Position numbers and translations under genes: made by a program. Positions 41,193 through 51,014 of a stretch of DNA of 64,000 nt are shown here, in pieces (position 1 is the first letter of the stretch; every line of letters begins with the position of its first letter). The notes under the pieces are model-generated. The model saw only the letters and a program-made list of their open reading frames with translations. It ran no database searches and was not told where the DNA came from. This stretch comes from Kitasatospora atroaurantiaca (GTDB lineage Bacteria > Actinomycetota > Actinomycetes > Streptomycetales > Streptomycetaceae): contig NZ_VIVR01000001.1 in NCBI RefSeq assembly GCF_007828955.1, positions 6,324,001 to 6,388,000 on the forward strand, in the 5' to 3' direction.

Positions 41193-41522
41193 TCAGGCGA
41201 CCTGCTCCAGGGTGCCGGTGTGGAGTTCGCCGACCCGGCCGCCCTCTCCCTCGTACGTCCAGAAGGCCCGGACGGTCAGCTTGGCCAGGTCCATCACATG
41301 GCTGACGGTGATGCCGCTCGCCTCCGTCCAGCTCACGAAGTAGAGCTCCGGGCCGACCTGGGCGACGTGCAGGGTGACGTCCTCCCACTGGCCGGCCGAC
41401 TCGCCGAGGCCCTCCCAGCGCAGCCGCGTCCCGTCGGCGGAGTAGGCGTTTCGGAAGGCCGCGCCGTTGTCGACCTGGAACAGGTACGTGTGTCCGGCGA
41501 AGCCTGGCAGGGGCGCGGTCAT
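41193..41522 (-). CDS. MoaF-like small lipocalin-type protein
   Basis: A 109-aa beta-rich protein, PLPGFAGHTYLFQVDNGAAF, RWEGLGESAGQWEDVTLHVA, ELYFVSWTEASGITVSHVMD and FWTYEGEGGRVGELHTGTLE. This is the N-terminal domain type of MoaF, a small lipocalin-like fold of unknown ligand. No signal peptide. It stands between the amylase and transglycosylase genes on the minus strand. Confidence 0.7.
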   Translation of the reverse strand: MTAPLPGFAGHTYLFQVDNGAAFRNAYSADGTRLRWEGLGESAGQWEDVTLHVAQVGPELYFVSWTEASGITVSHVMDLAKLTVRAFWTYEGEGGRVGELHTGTLEQVA

Positions 41523-41615
41523 CTTCGGGCGTTCCTCGTCTGGGAGAACGGTGGGTACGGCCGGAGGCCTCCGGCCGTACCCACCAACCTATCCGACCAG
41601 GTGACGCTTCACCGG

Positions 41616-44600
41616 TTACTTCAGGTAGGGGCCATCCGTGCCGATCTTGCCCGGTGCGGCGTTGGCGCCGCCCAGGTCGAGCACGTACACCCGCAGGTTG
41701 CCCTTGCCGGGCGCGGCCACCGTCAGGCTGCCGCCGGAGACCGTCTTCACGTCGCCCGTGACGACGTCCTTGTAGGTGCCGTTGGGGATCCCGCCGTACG
41801 TCGCCCCGCCGGTCACCGCGACCAGTGCGAAGCTGTCCACGCCGCTCGCGGTGTCGGTGTAGCGGCGCTTGAAGGCCATGTTCCCGGAGACGCCCTCCGT
41901 CGAGTACTGCCCCATCTGCAGGGCGGGGACGGCCCGGCGGATCTGGTTCAGCCGCTGCAGCTGCTTGACCAGCGGCTGGGCCAGCGTGGTCGCCACCGCA
42001 CCCGAGGCACCGGAGACCACCGAGAAGTCACCGGCCGTCACCTCGCCGGCGACCTTGTCGCCGTAGTACGCCCGGCCGGTGCTGGCGAGCGGGCAGGTCG
42101 GGCCGCAGTCGATCTGCTTCCCGGCCTGGAACTCGATCTCCGAGCCGTAGTACAGCGTCGGGATGCCGCGGAAGGTCCACATCAGCGCCATGTTCTCGGC
42201 CCAGGCGTCGGTGCCGCCGGCGTACCGGGTGCTCGACTTGCCGGGGCCGAAGTCATGGCTGTCGACGTACACCACGTTGTAGGTGGCGTCGTTGTAGCTG
42301 TCGTCCGAGTCCTTGCCGTTGTTGTACGCGTTGGAGGCGTCCCCGAAGTTCATGTGCATCCGCATGTCAATGACGCTCATGCCGGAGTACATGCTGTGGT
42401 CGGGGGCGTGGTAGAGGTTCCCGTTCAGGAAGGCGTTGGTGGACGTCGGCTGGGTGCCGGGGTCGTTGTCGGTGGTGTACTGCTGGACGGCGGCGGTGGC
42501 GTCGTCCGTGCTGTACGTGAACCGCTCCTTCCAGGTGTAGTACTGGGCGGACTGGTTGGCCGAGCCGCGGTTCCACTTGTCGTTGACGAAGGCGCCGACC
42601 TCGCCGAAGACGAAGAAGTCCGCCGCCTTCGCCGCGCCGAACTTCGCGCTGACCTCGCTGTAGATGGCCGGCAGGAAGTGCCGGTTCCAGGTGACCCGGG
42701 GGATGTGCACGGCAGTGTCGATCCGGAAGCCGTCCACGCCCATGTCGATGTACTTGTTGTAGGCGCCGATCAGGTAGTTCTGGACGACCGGGTTCTCGGT
42801 GTTGAAGTCCGCCAGGTCCTCGTGGATCCAGCAGCTCCGCGCGTCCTCGCCCTCCCAGTTGCCGATCCAGCACTGGTGGTAGAGCGCCTTCGGGAACATT
42901 CCCGAGGTCGGGTTGGGCCACTGGCAGTTGTAGACGGTGTAGCCCTCGGCGCTCTTGCCGCCGGTCGGCACACCCCAGTTGACGCAGGTGTTCCCGGCCG
43001 GCTCGGCCGTCGACCAGAGGTCACCGTTGTAGTAGGACTTGCCGGAGACCGGGTCGACGGTCAGGCCGTCGTACTCGAAGCCGGCGTTCGGCGCGTCGTA
43101 GTACCAGCTCCACTGCGCGTCGCGGACGCCGTACACGGTGGGTGTGAAGAGGCCCTTGGCACCCCAGCGGGAGCTGTGGTTGTAGACCACGTCCTGGTAG
43201 ATCTTGATGCCCTTGGCGTGGGCCGCGTTGATCAGGTCCTGGTACGAGGCGCCGGCCGACTCCAGCCGCGGGTCCACCCGGTAGAAGTCGTAGCCGTGGT
43301 AACCGTGGTAGTCGTAGTCCGAGCGGTTGAGGACGACCGGGGTGATCCAGATGGCGGAGAAACCGAGGCCCTTGACGTAGTCCAGCTTCTGGACCAGGCC
43401 CTTGAAGTCGCCGCGGAACATCGGGTCGTTGTTGGCCGCGTTGCCGGACTTGACGTCCTGGCTGCCGCCGCGGTTGTTGCTGCTGTCACCGTCGTTGAAG
43501 CGGGCGGTGAGGACGAAGTAGATCGGGTCCTTGCGCGGGTCGCCGCCCAGCGGTGTGCCGCCCGGGGCGGCCGGGGGAGCCGTCCCGGTGGTGGCGCAGC
43601 CCGCTGCGCTCGCCGCGGAGAGGTTGCCCGCCGCGTCCAGGGCCTTGACGGTGTAGCAGTAGAAGGTGGTCGCCTCCAGGCCGCTCTCCGAGTGGACGGT
43701 GGAGGCGGTGTTGACCACCGAGGTGCCCTTGGTGCCGCCGGTGCGGGTGATCTGGTAGCCGGTCACGCCGACGTTGTCGGTGGCGGCGTTCCAGGTCAGC
43801 ACCACGGAGGTGTTGGTGGCGCTCGCGGCGACGGCGGTGGGGGCGGTCGGCGCGGTGGTGTCGGGGACGACGGCTGCACAGGGGTCGGTGGCGTTCGCCG
43901 TGACCACCTTGTCCTTGACGGTGTTGTTGCCGCTGCCGAGCCGGTAGTTGGCGCTGTTGTTGTTGTCCCAGACGCCGTTGCCGTTGTTGAAGGTGGCCTG
44001 CCAGGTGGTGGCGGTGCCCAGGTCGACGGTCCTCCTCACCCAGCCGGTGCAGGCGGCGTCCATCCCGACACCGGGCGCGGTGGTCCAACTGCCGCCGGTG
44101 GGAGCCCAGTGGAGATTGACGGTGGACCAGCCGACGGTGGCGGTGGAGTACCAGACGGTGGCGGCGGTGCCGGTCGGCGGAGTGGTGGTACCGCACGGGT
44201 CGCTGTGGGCGACCACCCCGTCCTTGACGCTGATCAGGTCGGTGCCGAGCTGGTAGTTGGCACCGCTGTTGTTGTCCCAGGTGCCGGAGCCGTTGTTGAA
44301 GGTGGCCTGCCAGCTCGTGGCGGTGCCGAGACTGACGGTCAGCTTGACCCAGTTGGTGCAGGCTGCGGTCATCAGGGTGCCGGGCGCGGTGGTCCAACTG
44401 CCGCCGGTGGGAGCCCAGTGCAGGTAGTACGCCGGCCAGTTCCCGGTCGCCGTCCAGTAGAAGACGGTGGCCGAGGCGGGGGTGGCCGCCGCGCAGGGGT
44501 CGGTCGTGCTCACGACGCCGCCCGAGACGGCGCTGATGCCGCTGCCGAGCTGGTAGTTGGCGCCGCCGTTGTTGTCCCAGGTGCCGGAGCCGTTGTTGAA

Positions 44601-44894
44601 GGTGACGGCGAGCGAGGTGGCCGTACCCAGGTCGATCGTCTTCTTGTACCAGCCCGTACAGGCCGCCTCCATCGCCACGCCGGGGGCGGTGGTCCAGCTG
44701 CCGCCGGTGGGCGCGTAGTGGATGTCGACGGTGGTCCAGCTCGTGGCGGGCTTGTAGTAGACGGTCGCGCTGGTGGCCGCGTGCGCGGCGACGGTGTGCA
44801 GCAGGGTGGCCACCAGCCCGGCCACGGCGGTCAGCACCGCCAGCAGCGGGTGGCGGCGCCTGTGCCGGGCCCTGCGACGTGGTGCGTGGTCCAC
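41616..44894 (-). CDS. Secreted multi-modular alpha-amylase (three CBM25-like modules, Fn3, GH13)
   Basis: A 1092-aa extracellular starch hydrolase. GTG 44894 follows GAGGAG. After a signal (RRRHPLLAVL, cleavage near AAHA) come three CBM25-like modules (about 42-130, 140-228, 240-330), each with HYAPTGGSWTTAPG or HWAPTGGSWTTAPG and TFNNGSGTWDNN-type loops. A fibronectin type III domain follows (about 340-425), then GH13: GFSAIWITPVVLN, QDVVYNHSSRWG, GVDGFRIDTAVH (nucleophile about 724), FVFGEVGA (acid about 763), YVDSHDFG. It is likely controlled by maltodextrin through MalR-like sites upstream. Confidence 0.9.
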   Translation of the reverse strand: MDHAPRRRARHRRRHPLLAVLTAVAGLVATLLHTVAAHAATSATVYYKPATSWTTVDIHYAPTGGSWTTAPGVAMEAACTGWYKKTIDLGTATSLAVTFNNGSGTWDNNGGANYQLGSGISAVSGGVVSTTDPCAAATPASATVFYWTATGNWPAYYLHWAPTGGSWTTAPGTLMTAACTNWVKLTVSLGTATSWQATFNNGSGTWDNNSGANYQLGTDLISVKDGVVAHSDPCGTTTPPTGTAATVWYSTATVGWSTVNLHWAPTGGSWTTAPGVGMDAACTGWVRRTVDLGTATTWQATFNNGNGVWDNNNSANYRLGSGNNTVKDKVVTANATDPCAAVVPDTTAPTAPTAVAASATNTSVVLTWNAATDNVGVTGYQITRTGGTKGTSVVNTASTVHSESGLEATTFYCYTVKALDAAGNLSAASAAGCATTGTAPPAAPGGTPLGGDPRKDPIYFVLTARFNDGDSSNNRGGSQDVKSGNAANNDPMFRGDFKGLVQKLDYVKGLGFSAIWITPVVLNRSDYDYHGYHGYDFYRVDPRLESAGASYQDLINAAHAKGIKIYQDVVYNHSSRWGAKGLFTPTVYGVRDAQWSWYYDAPNAGFEYDGLTVDPVSGKSYYNGDLWSTAEPAGNTCVNWGVPTGGKSAEGYTVYNCQWPNPTSGMFPKALYHQCWIGNWEGEDARSCWIHEDLADFNTENPVVQNYLIGAYNKYIDMGVDGFRIDTAVHIPRVTWNRHFLPAIYSEVSAKFGAAKAADFFVFGEVGAFVNDKWNRGSANQSAQYYTWKERFTYSTDDATAAVQQYTTDNDPGTQPTSTNAFLNGNLYHAPDHSMYSGMSVIDMRMHMNFGDASNAYNNGKDSDDSYNDATYNVVYVDSHDFGPGKSSTRYAGGTDAWAENMALMWTFRGIPTLYYGSEIEFQAGKQIDCGPTCPLASTGRAYYGDKVAGEVTAGDFSVVSGASGAVATTLAQPLVKQLQRLNQIRRAVPALQMGQYSTEGVSGNMAFKRRYTDTASGVDSFALVAVTGGATYGGIPNGTYKDVVTGDVKTVSGGSLTVAAPGKGNLRVYVLDLGGANAAPGKIGTDGPYLK

Positions 44895-45227
44895 GGGGGG
44901 ACTCCTCGGAGCGGGCCGCGCGGGGGAGCGGCCTGTCGGGTGGGGGTGAGGAGCGAGGTCCCGACGGCAGCACAAGTCACTGCAACCACTTGCAGATCCT
45001 GCGGCGCATACGGCCGTCGGGCGTGCTCCATGAGGCTTGCCACGCCCCGGTTTGCCGGGATTTCCGACGGGCAGGGCGGCCAGAGCTGACGCTCTGTCTT
45101 GCGCAAGGATCTGCAAGATGTTTCAGGAGGGTACTAGTCCGTAAATCCGGCGTAAAGAGTTCGCGCCCACGGCCTGTGAGGGACGTCTCATTGTCCGAGT
45201 ACGGTCGATCTGCCTAGCCTGCACGGG
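44895..45227. promoter_or_regulatory. Upstream region of the amylase gene with two MalR-like sites
   Basis: CTGCAACCACTTGCAG (44980-44995) is a perfect inverted repeat of CTGCAA around 4 bp. CTTGCGCAAGGATCTGCAAG (45098-45117) has CTTGCG and CTGCAAG halves. Streptomycete maltose/amylase repressors of the MalR/Reg1 type recognise CTTGCAG/CTGCAAG repeats. The sites lie 86-223 bp before the amylase start. Confidence 0.5.
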
Positions 45228-45455
45228 ATGTCCGCTTTGCGCGGACCCTGCCCGTCGGGACGCCGAGTCCTGTCCACCCGACGGCGGGCACTCGAGCACC
45301 GAACACGGACAGGAGCGGGGGAACCAGGTCAGTCTGCCGTGCCCCCGCGCCTGTCCAGGCGTGGGGATGCGGCTCGGGGTGAAGCCGTCCTGCGGGCGGC
45401 CGGGCTTCCTCAGGGCCCGAACCCGACAGCTCACCTCGCAGGCGTCGCAGAGGAC
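45228..45455 (+). ncRNA. c-di-AMP (ydaO-yuaA type) riboswitch, probable
   Basis: The leader of the GH16 gene has the order of conserved blocks expected for actinobacterial ydaO motifs: TTGCGCGGACCC and GCCGAGTCCTGTCC at the start, then AGCGGGGGAACCAGG, CTCGGGGTGAAGCCG, and CCCGAACCCGACAGCTCACC with GCAGGCG, ending eight bases before ATG 45463. The family binds c-di-AMP and usually turns off cell-wall hydrolase genes. Boundaries are approximate; the block order and sequence are close to known streptomycete members. Confidence 0.8.
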
Positions 45456-45462
45456 TCCCGAC

Positions 45463-46710
45463 ATGCGCATTTCTGCCACCCCTGCGCGCCTCGGCGCGAT
45501 AGCCGGCGCCGCCGCGCTGGTCACCGTGCCGCTGGTCGGCCAGGCGAGCGCCGCCACCGGCGTCACCCAGGACCGCCTCACACCCACCTCGATGGCCGCC
45601 GGTACGGCCGCCCGGGCCGGGCTCACGGTCCACTCCACCACCTGCTTCACGGCCAAGACGCTCGGCGTCGCCGTCCGTGACGCGGCCGGCCACAACCTGG
45701 ACTTCCCCGGCTCGGCACACGACATCCGGATCTGCCCGAGCGGTGTCTCGATCACCACCGGCAGCCGCACCCTGCCGGCCGGCTCCTACACCGAGTTCGG
45801 CGCCTGGCAGGACTACAACGGCGGCTGGCACAACCTCGCCAAGAAGACGCTGACGGTCTCCGGTACGGCCTCCGCTCCGGCCCCGGCCCCTGCCCCGGCC
45901 CCGGCCCCTGCCCCGGCCCCGGCCCCTGCCCCGGCCCCTGCCCCGGCTCCGGCCCCCGCTCCGGCCCCGGCTCCCACGCCGACTCCCGCTCCGGCCCCGC
46001 CGACCACGGGCACCGCCTCGCCGGTCCCCGGCAAGTCGCTGACCTGGTCCGACGAGTTCAACAGCAGCATCGCCTGGGGCTCCACCTGGGTCGGCGACAA
46101 GAGCACCGCCTACCGCTACGGCAACCACAACCCGGACGACAACAAGCTGGACTGGCTGACCACCAGCGGCGTGAGCGTCGCCGACGGTGTCGCCACCTTC
46201 ACCGCCAAGCCGTCCAGCCACACCCTGGAGAACGGCAAGCAGGCCTGGGACACCGGGCTGCTCACCACCGAGGGCTCCTCCCAGGGCTTCCAGGTCAAGA
46301 CCGGCGACTACGCCGAGACCCGGGTGAAGCTGCCCACCGGCTCGGGCGCCTGGCCCGCGCTGTGGACCTGGAAGAACGGCAACGGGGAGATCGACTCCTT
46401 CGAGTACCACCCCGACAACCCGAACCTGCTGGAGCTGACCAACCACGTCAAGTCCGGCTCGAAGTACTACACCGACGCCAACGCCGTCGCCAAGGACCAG
46501 TGGGTGACCATCGGCACGTACTACGGCGCCACCTCGGTCGACTGGTACGTCAACGGCACCAAGGTGTTCTCGGACGGCACCGGCGTGGGCGCCGACTGGT
46601 CGGCGTACCTGATCCTCAACCTGTCGGTGGGTGCCGGCCAGTACCACCCCGCGCCCTCCGGCACCGCCCCGCTCAGCTTCGCCGCCGACTACGTGCGGGT
46701 CTACCGCTGA
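45463..46710 (+). CDS. Secreted GH16 family beta-glucanase with Pro-Ala linker
   Basis: A 415-aa secreted glycosidase. ATG 45463 (MRISATPARLGAI) is the start after AGAGGACT; the upstream ATG at 45361 lies inside the riboswitch. Signal peptide to about 35, an N-terminal beta domain (about 40-140), a (Pro-Ala)n linker (about 140-185) and a GH16 catalytic domain with SLTWSDEFNSS, AWPALWTWKNGNGEIDSFEY. Catalytic residues are in EIDSFE (nucleophile and acid Glu two residues beyond Asp). GH16 members hydrolyse beta-1,3/1,4-glucans. The riboswitch suggests a wall-related timing. Confidence 0.87.
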   Translation: MRISATPARLGAIAGAAALVTVPLVGQASAATGVTQDRLTPTSMAAGTAARAGLTVHSTTCFTAKTLGVAVRDAAGHNLDFPGSAHDIRICPSGVSITTGSRTLPAGSYTEFGAWQDYNGGWHNLAKKTLTVSGTASAPAPAPAPAPAPAPAPAPAPAPAPAPAPAPAPAPTPTPAPAPPTTGTASPVPGKSLTWSDEFNSSIAWGSTWVGDKSTAYRYGNHNPDDNKLDWLTTSGVSVADGVATFTAKPSSHTLENGKQAWDTGLLTTEGSSQGFQVKTGDYAETRVKLPTGSGAWPALWTWKNGNGEIDSFEYHPDNPNLLELTNHVKSGSKYYTDANAVAKDQWVTIGTYYGATSVDWYVNGTKVFSDGTGVGADWSAYLILNLSVGAGQYHPAPSGTAPLSFAADYVRVYR

Positions 46711-46713
46711 CCC

Positions 46714-47208
46714 TCACCGGACGGTGATCGTGAACGCCGTGCCGTTGTCCGCCGGATGACGGTCGTCGACGCCGACCACCCTGACGTGCCCCTCGGCCAC
46801 CGTGCCGGGGGGCACGTCGCGTCCCACCCGGACCGGGGCCAGCACGGTGGCCGTCCGCAGTGAGGGCAGTCCGGCCGGGAAGGCACAGCTCAGCACGTGC
46901 CCGCCGATGGACGCGGCGCAGGAGGTGGGGAAGTACGGGCCCTCGGCGGTGAACCCCGGCGGGAGGTCGATCAGCACGGTGAACGGCGAGGCGGTCCGGT
47001 CGGGGCCGCCGTTGGCGACGAAGCCGTGCACGGTGGTGGTGCCGCCGGGTGCGGCCGGGTCCGGGTCCAGTCGGACCACCCGCAGGTCGGAGTCGGACGG
47101 CGCCGCCATCGCCGTCACCGTGACGCATGCCACCAGTGCCGCCGTGGCGGCGGCGAGCCGGGTCGAGCCTCGGGTCAAGGTCCTCACCTGTCCACGTGTG
47201 GTCATCAT
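46714..47208 (-). CDS. Secreted DUF11-like beta-sandwich protein
   Basis: A 164-aa exported protein starting at one of two adjacent ATGs (47208 or 47205). A hydrophobic signal segment (ATAALVACVTVTAMAAP) is followed by DLRVVRLDPDPAAPGGTTTV, HGFVANGGPDRTASPFTVLI, DLPPGFTAEGPYFPTSC and VRVVGVDDRHPADNGTAFTI, the repeats of DUF11/CARDB-type surface domains. Two cysteines may form a disulfide. Its stop lies 4 bp from the GH16 stop on the other strand, so the genes converge without room for a terminator. Confidence 0.65.
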   Translation of the reverse strand: MMTTRGQVRTLTRGSTRLAAATAALVACVTVTAMAAPSDSDLRVVRLDPDPAAPGGTTTVHGFVANGGPDRTASPFTVLIDLPPGFTAEGPYFPTSCAASIGGHVLSCAFPAGLPSLRTATVLAPVRVGRDVPPGTVAEGHVRVVGVDDRHPADNGTAFTITVR

Positions 47209-47210
47209 CT

Positions 47211-47235
47211 GGCTACCCACTGTAGCGAGGTAGCC
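47211..47235. promoter_or_regulatory. Inverted repeat between divergent genes
   Basis: GGCTACC at 47211-47217 and GGTAGCC at 47229-47235 are exact complements around 11 bp, in the 49-bp gap between the DUF11-like gene and the monooxygenase-like gene. A shared operator is possible. Confidence 0.35.
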
Positions 47236-47257
47236 TGGATCTCCGGAGGTGAGGACG

Positions 47258-47569
47258 ATGTCGGGACAGGTGTTGAGCGAGGTCAGTGCGCTGGTGGCCC
47301 CCGAGCGGGAGGCCGAGCTGGTCACGTCCTATCGGGAACTGGTGGCGGGCCCGCTGCCGGACGGGCTGATCCGCACCGAGCTGCTGCGCGGCCCGGGCCA
47401 CCGCTGGCGGGTGCAGAGTCTGTGGCGTGACCGGGCCGCCCTGGAGGCCGTCCGGTCGAATCCGAAGCTGGCCGCAGCGCCCCGGCTCTTCGCCGACGTG
47501 GGCGCCGAGCCGGAGCTGACGGTCTTTCAGGTGACGGCGTCCCAGATCGGCTCGCTGGCCCTGGACTGA
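47258..47569 (+). CDS. Antibiotic biosynthesis monooxygenase (ABM)-domain protein, 103 aa
   Basis: A small ferredoxin-like ABM-fold protein: ATG 47258 follows GGAGGTGAGG. The sequence SEVSALVAPEREAELVTSYR, IRTELLRGPGHRWRVQSLWR, DRAALEAVRSNPKLAAAPRL fits the dimeric alpha/beta barrel of cofactor-free monooxygenases, but no specific substrate is evident. Divergent from the exported protein. Confidence 0.7.
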   Translation: MSGQVLSEVSALVAPEREAELVTSYRELVAGPLPDGLIRTELLRGPGHRWRVQSLWRDRAALEAVRSNPKLAAAPRLFADVGAEPELTVFQVTASQIGSLALD

Positions 47570-47622
47570 GAGGCTCCACCGGCAGGCAGGGAGCTGAACG
47601 GTGGGCACCTGAGTAACCACAG

Positions 47623-47729
47623 CAGGGGCGCGTGGGGGCACGTCCCGGCCGAAGGCTGGGGGAGAACTGTGCGAGATCGGAAGGTGACGGCCTGAACCCT
47701 CCCGATTCGCGCAGTTCCCCGCGCCCCTG
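47623..47729. repeat. Dispersed long inverted repeat, copy 4 (with internal insertion)
   Basis: The left arm begins CAGGGGCGCGTGGGGGCACG and continues GAGAACTGTGCGAGATCGGA; the right arm is TTCGCGCAGTTCCCCGCGCC. About 26 extra bases, with CCGGCCGAAGGCTGG as an inner hairpin, interrupt the left arm. It lies between the ABM gene and the convergent IclR-type gene. Confidence 0.7.
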
Positions 47730-47775
47730 GACAGTGCAACTGGCTGCGGTGCCTACCTGTGGCGGAGCCTGCCGC

Positions 47776-48570
47776 TCAGGGTGCGAGGACCTGGCCGAGC
47801 CGCGCCGCGATATGACGCATCACCGGCACCAGACCGGCACTGCCCGCCTGCGCCTCCAGTGCCCGGATACGGGCCTCCGGACCGGACACCGACAGGGCGG
47901 TCGGCGTCGGCGCGCCCGGCACGGCCACGGCGATGCAGCGTACGCCGATCTCCTGCTCCTGGTCGTCGACCACGTACCCGGACTCGCGGGCGCGGGCCAG
48001 CTGGGCGAAGAGCTGCTGCGTGTCGGTCACGGTGTACGGCGTGTGGGCCTGGAGCGGCTGGTTGCCGAGCACGGCACGCGCCTCGTCCTCGGGCAGCTGG
48101 GCGAGCAGCGCCTTGCCGACACCGGTGCAGTGCGGCTGGACCCGCCGCCCCACCTCGGTGAACATCCGCATCGAGCGCCGCGACTGGACCTGGCCGACGT
48201 AGACCACCTCGCCGCCCTCCAGGACGGCCAGGTTGGCGGTCTCGCCGGTGGCCTCCATCAGCTCGGCCAGGTACGGCCGGGCCCAGCTGCCGAGCAGCCG
48301 GCCCGAGGTCTCGCCGAGCCGGATCAGCCGGGGGCCCAGGGTGTAGCGCCGGGCTGTGTCCTGCCGCACATACCCCTGCTGGACGAGGGTACGAATCAGG
48401 CGGTGGATGGTGGGCATCGGCAGGCCGGAGGTGGTCGACAGCTCGCTCAGGGTGGCCACGCCGCCCGAGTCGGCCAAGGCCTCCAGCAGCTGAAAGGCGC
48501 GCTCGACGGACTGTACGCCGCCGGTGGCGCGCTCGGTCCCTGTGGGTGCTGCGGCGGGGGTGCTGGACAC
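47776..48570 (-). CDS. allR: IclR-family regulator of purine/allantoin catabolism (AllR type)
   Basis: A 264-aa repressor. GTG 48570 gives a short disordered start, then a winged helix (VQSVERAFQLLEALADSGGV, ATLSELSTTSGLPMPTIHRL) and an effector domain (YLAELMEATGETANLAVLEG, CTGVGKALLAQLPEDEARAV, GIRCIAVAV-like region). Synteny supports AllR: in S. coelicolor AllR represses allantoin, glyoxylate and malate-synthase genes and is released by glyoxylate-type effectors. Here it is divergent from malate synthase, and all four operator-like elements of this block fit its regulon. Confidence 0.83.
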   Translation of the reverse strand: MSSTPAAAPTGTERATGGVQSVERAFQLLEALADSGGVATLSELSTTSGLPMPTIHRLIRTLVQQGYVRQDTARRYTLGPRLIRLGETSGRLLGSWARPYLAELMEATGETANLAVLEGGEVVYVGQVQSRRSMRMFTEVGRRVQPHCTGVGKALLAQLPEDEARAVLGNQPLQAHTPYTVTDTQQLFAQLARARESGYVVDDQEQEIGVRCIAVAVPGAPTPTALSVSGPEARIRALEAQAGSAGLVPVMRHIAARLGQVLAP

Positions 48571-48617
48571 CGGCGTTCCCTTCGCTGTCGGAGGAGGAGT
48601 AGAGTCCCAGCGATCTA

Positions 48618-48635
48618 CCTCAACAAAGCGTTGAA
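48618..48635. promoter_or_regulatory. AllR-type operator, copy a (allR/aceB)
   Basis: CCTCAACAAAGCGTTGAA, an imperfect palindrome in the divergent region between allR and aceB. It matches the copies at 57758, 58637 and 62096 and so could control allR and aceB together. Confidence 0.7.
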
Positions 48636-48760
48636 ATTCTGTATCGCGGAAACTAGTCTCCACCTTACAGAACCGAACCCGTCAGTAGGCGGGTTCAGAT
48701 CAAGGAAGTTCCCACCGGAGCTCCCTTTGAAGGCTCAACCGTCCAAGGAGTGTCCTGCCC

Positions 48761-50413
<1,653 letters not shown>

Positions 50414-50550
50414 ACCGAATCTATCCATCCGCCACGGGTCCGTCCTCCTGCCAGGCTGGCGAATCCGCGGCACCGATTTCTCCGTTCCGTACGGCCGCCC
50501 ATCATCCGTCCCCGGCGGCCGTACGGAACCGTCACACCCGGAGGCCCCCC

Positions 50551-50937
50551 GTGGCACGCATCTTCTTCAACGGCCAGGCCATGGTCGGCGGCCCCTTCCA
50601 CGCCTCGGTCGCCGACGCGCTGATCGGCCCGGTCCGCACCGCGCCCGGCCACCGCTTCTTCTCCATCGACGACGTCTGCCCGGGCCTGCTCCCCGACCCC
50701 TCGGTGGACACCGCCATCGAGGGCGAGCTGTACGACGTCCCGCTGGAGCACCTGCGCGACGTGATCCTCCCCGGCGAGCCGCGCGAGCTCGAACTCGGCG
50801 TCATCACGCTGGAGGACGGCACGCCGTGCCTCTCCATGGTCCTCGCGCGCGGCGAGCTCGAGCGCGGGGTCCACAAGGAGATCACCGAGTTCGGCGGCTG
50901 GCGCGCCTACCTCGCGACCCTGGGCCGCACCTCCTGA
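50551..50937 (+). CDS. Allophanate hydrolase C-terminal domain/gamma-glutamylcyclotransferase-like protein
   Basis: A 128-aa stand-alone version of the domain found at the C terminus of allophanate hydrolase (AtzF). It starts at GTG 50551 after GGAGG. Signature blocks: MARIFFNGQAMVGGPFHA, HRFFSIDDVCPGL, GELYDVPLEHLRDVILPGEP and EFGGWRAYL. The exact activity of single-domain forms is unknown; in nitrogen-release clusters they may handle urea-derived intermediates. It lies 137 bp after aceB and before a terminator. Confidence 0.78.
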   Translation: MARIFFNGQAMVGGPFHASVADALIGPVRTAPGHRFFSIDDVCPGLLPDPSVDTAIEGELYDVPLEHLRDVILPGEPRELELGVITLEDGTPCLSMVLARGELERGVHKEITEFGGWRAYLATLGRTS

Positions 50938-50943
50938 AACGCA

Positions 50944-50978
50944 CTCGGCCCGCTCCCCGGCAGGGGGAGCGGGCCGAG
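50944..50978. terminator. Bidirectional hairpin terminator
   Basis: A perfect 15-bp stem (CTCGGCCCGCTCCCC at 50944-50958 with its complement at 50964-50978) and a 5-nt loop lie between the convergent AtzF-C-like gene and the amino-acid permease gene. Confidence 0.85.
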
Positions 50979-51014
50979 GCACGGCACGGGCCGCTTGCCG
51001 TCATCCGCCGACGG

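Noticed and set aside
41220..45089. 1289-codon plus-strand frame opposite the amylase
   Set aside because: Shadow of the CBM/GH13 gene; the frame is low in Lys and Asn with runs of Val/Gly/Asp and no domain.
45873..45995. Short tandem repeats that could be mistaken for a CRISPR array or minisatellite
   Set aside because: Repeat units are 6-12 bp without spacers and encode a Pro-Ala linker in frame.
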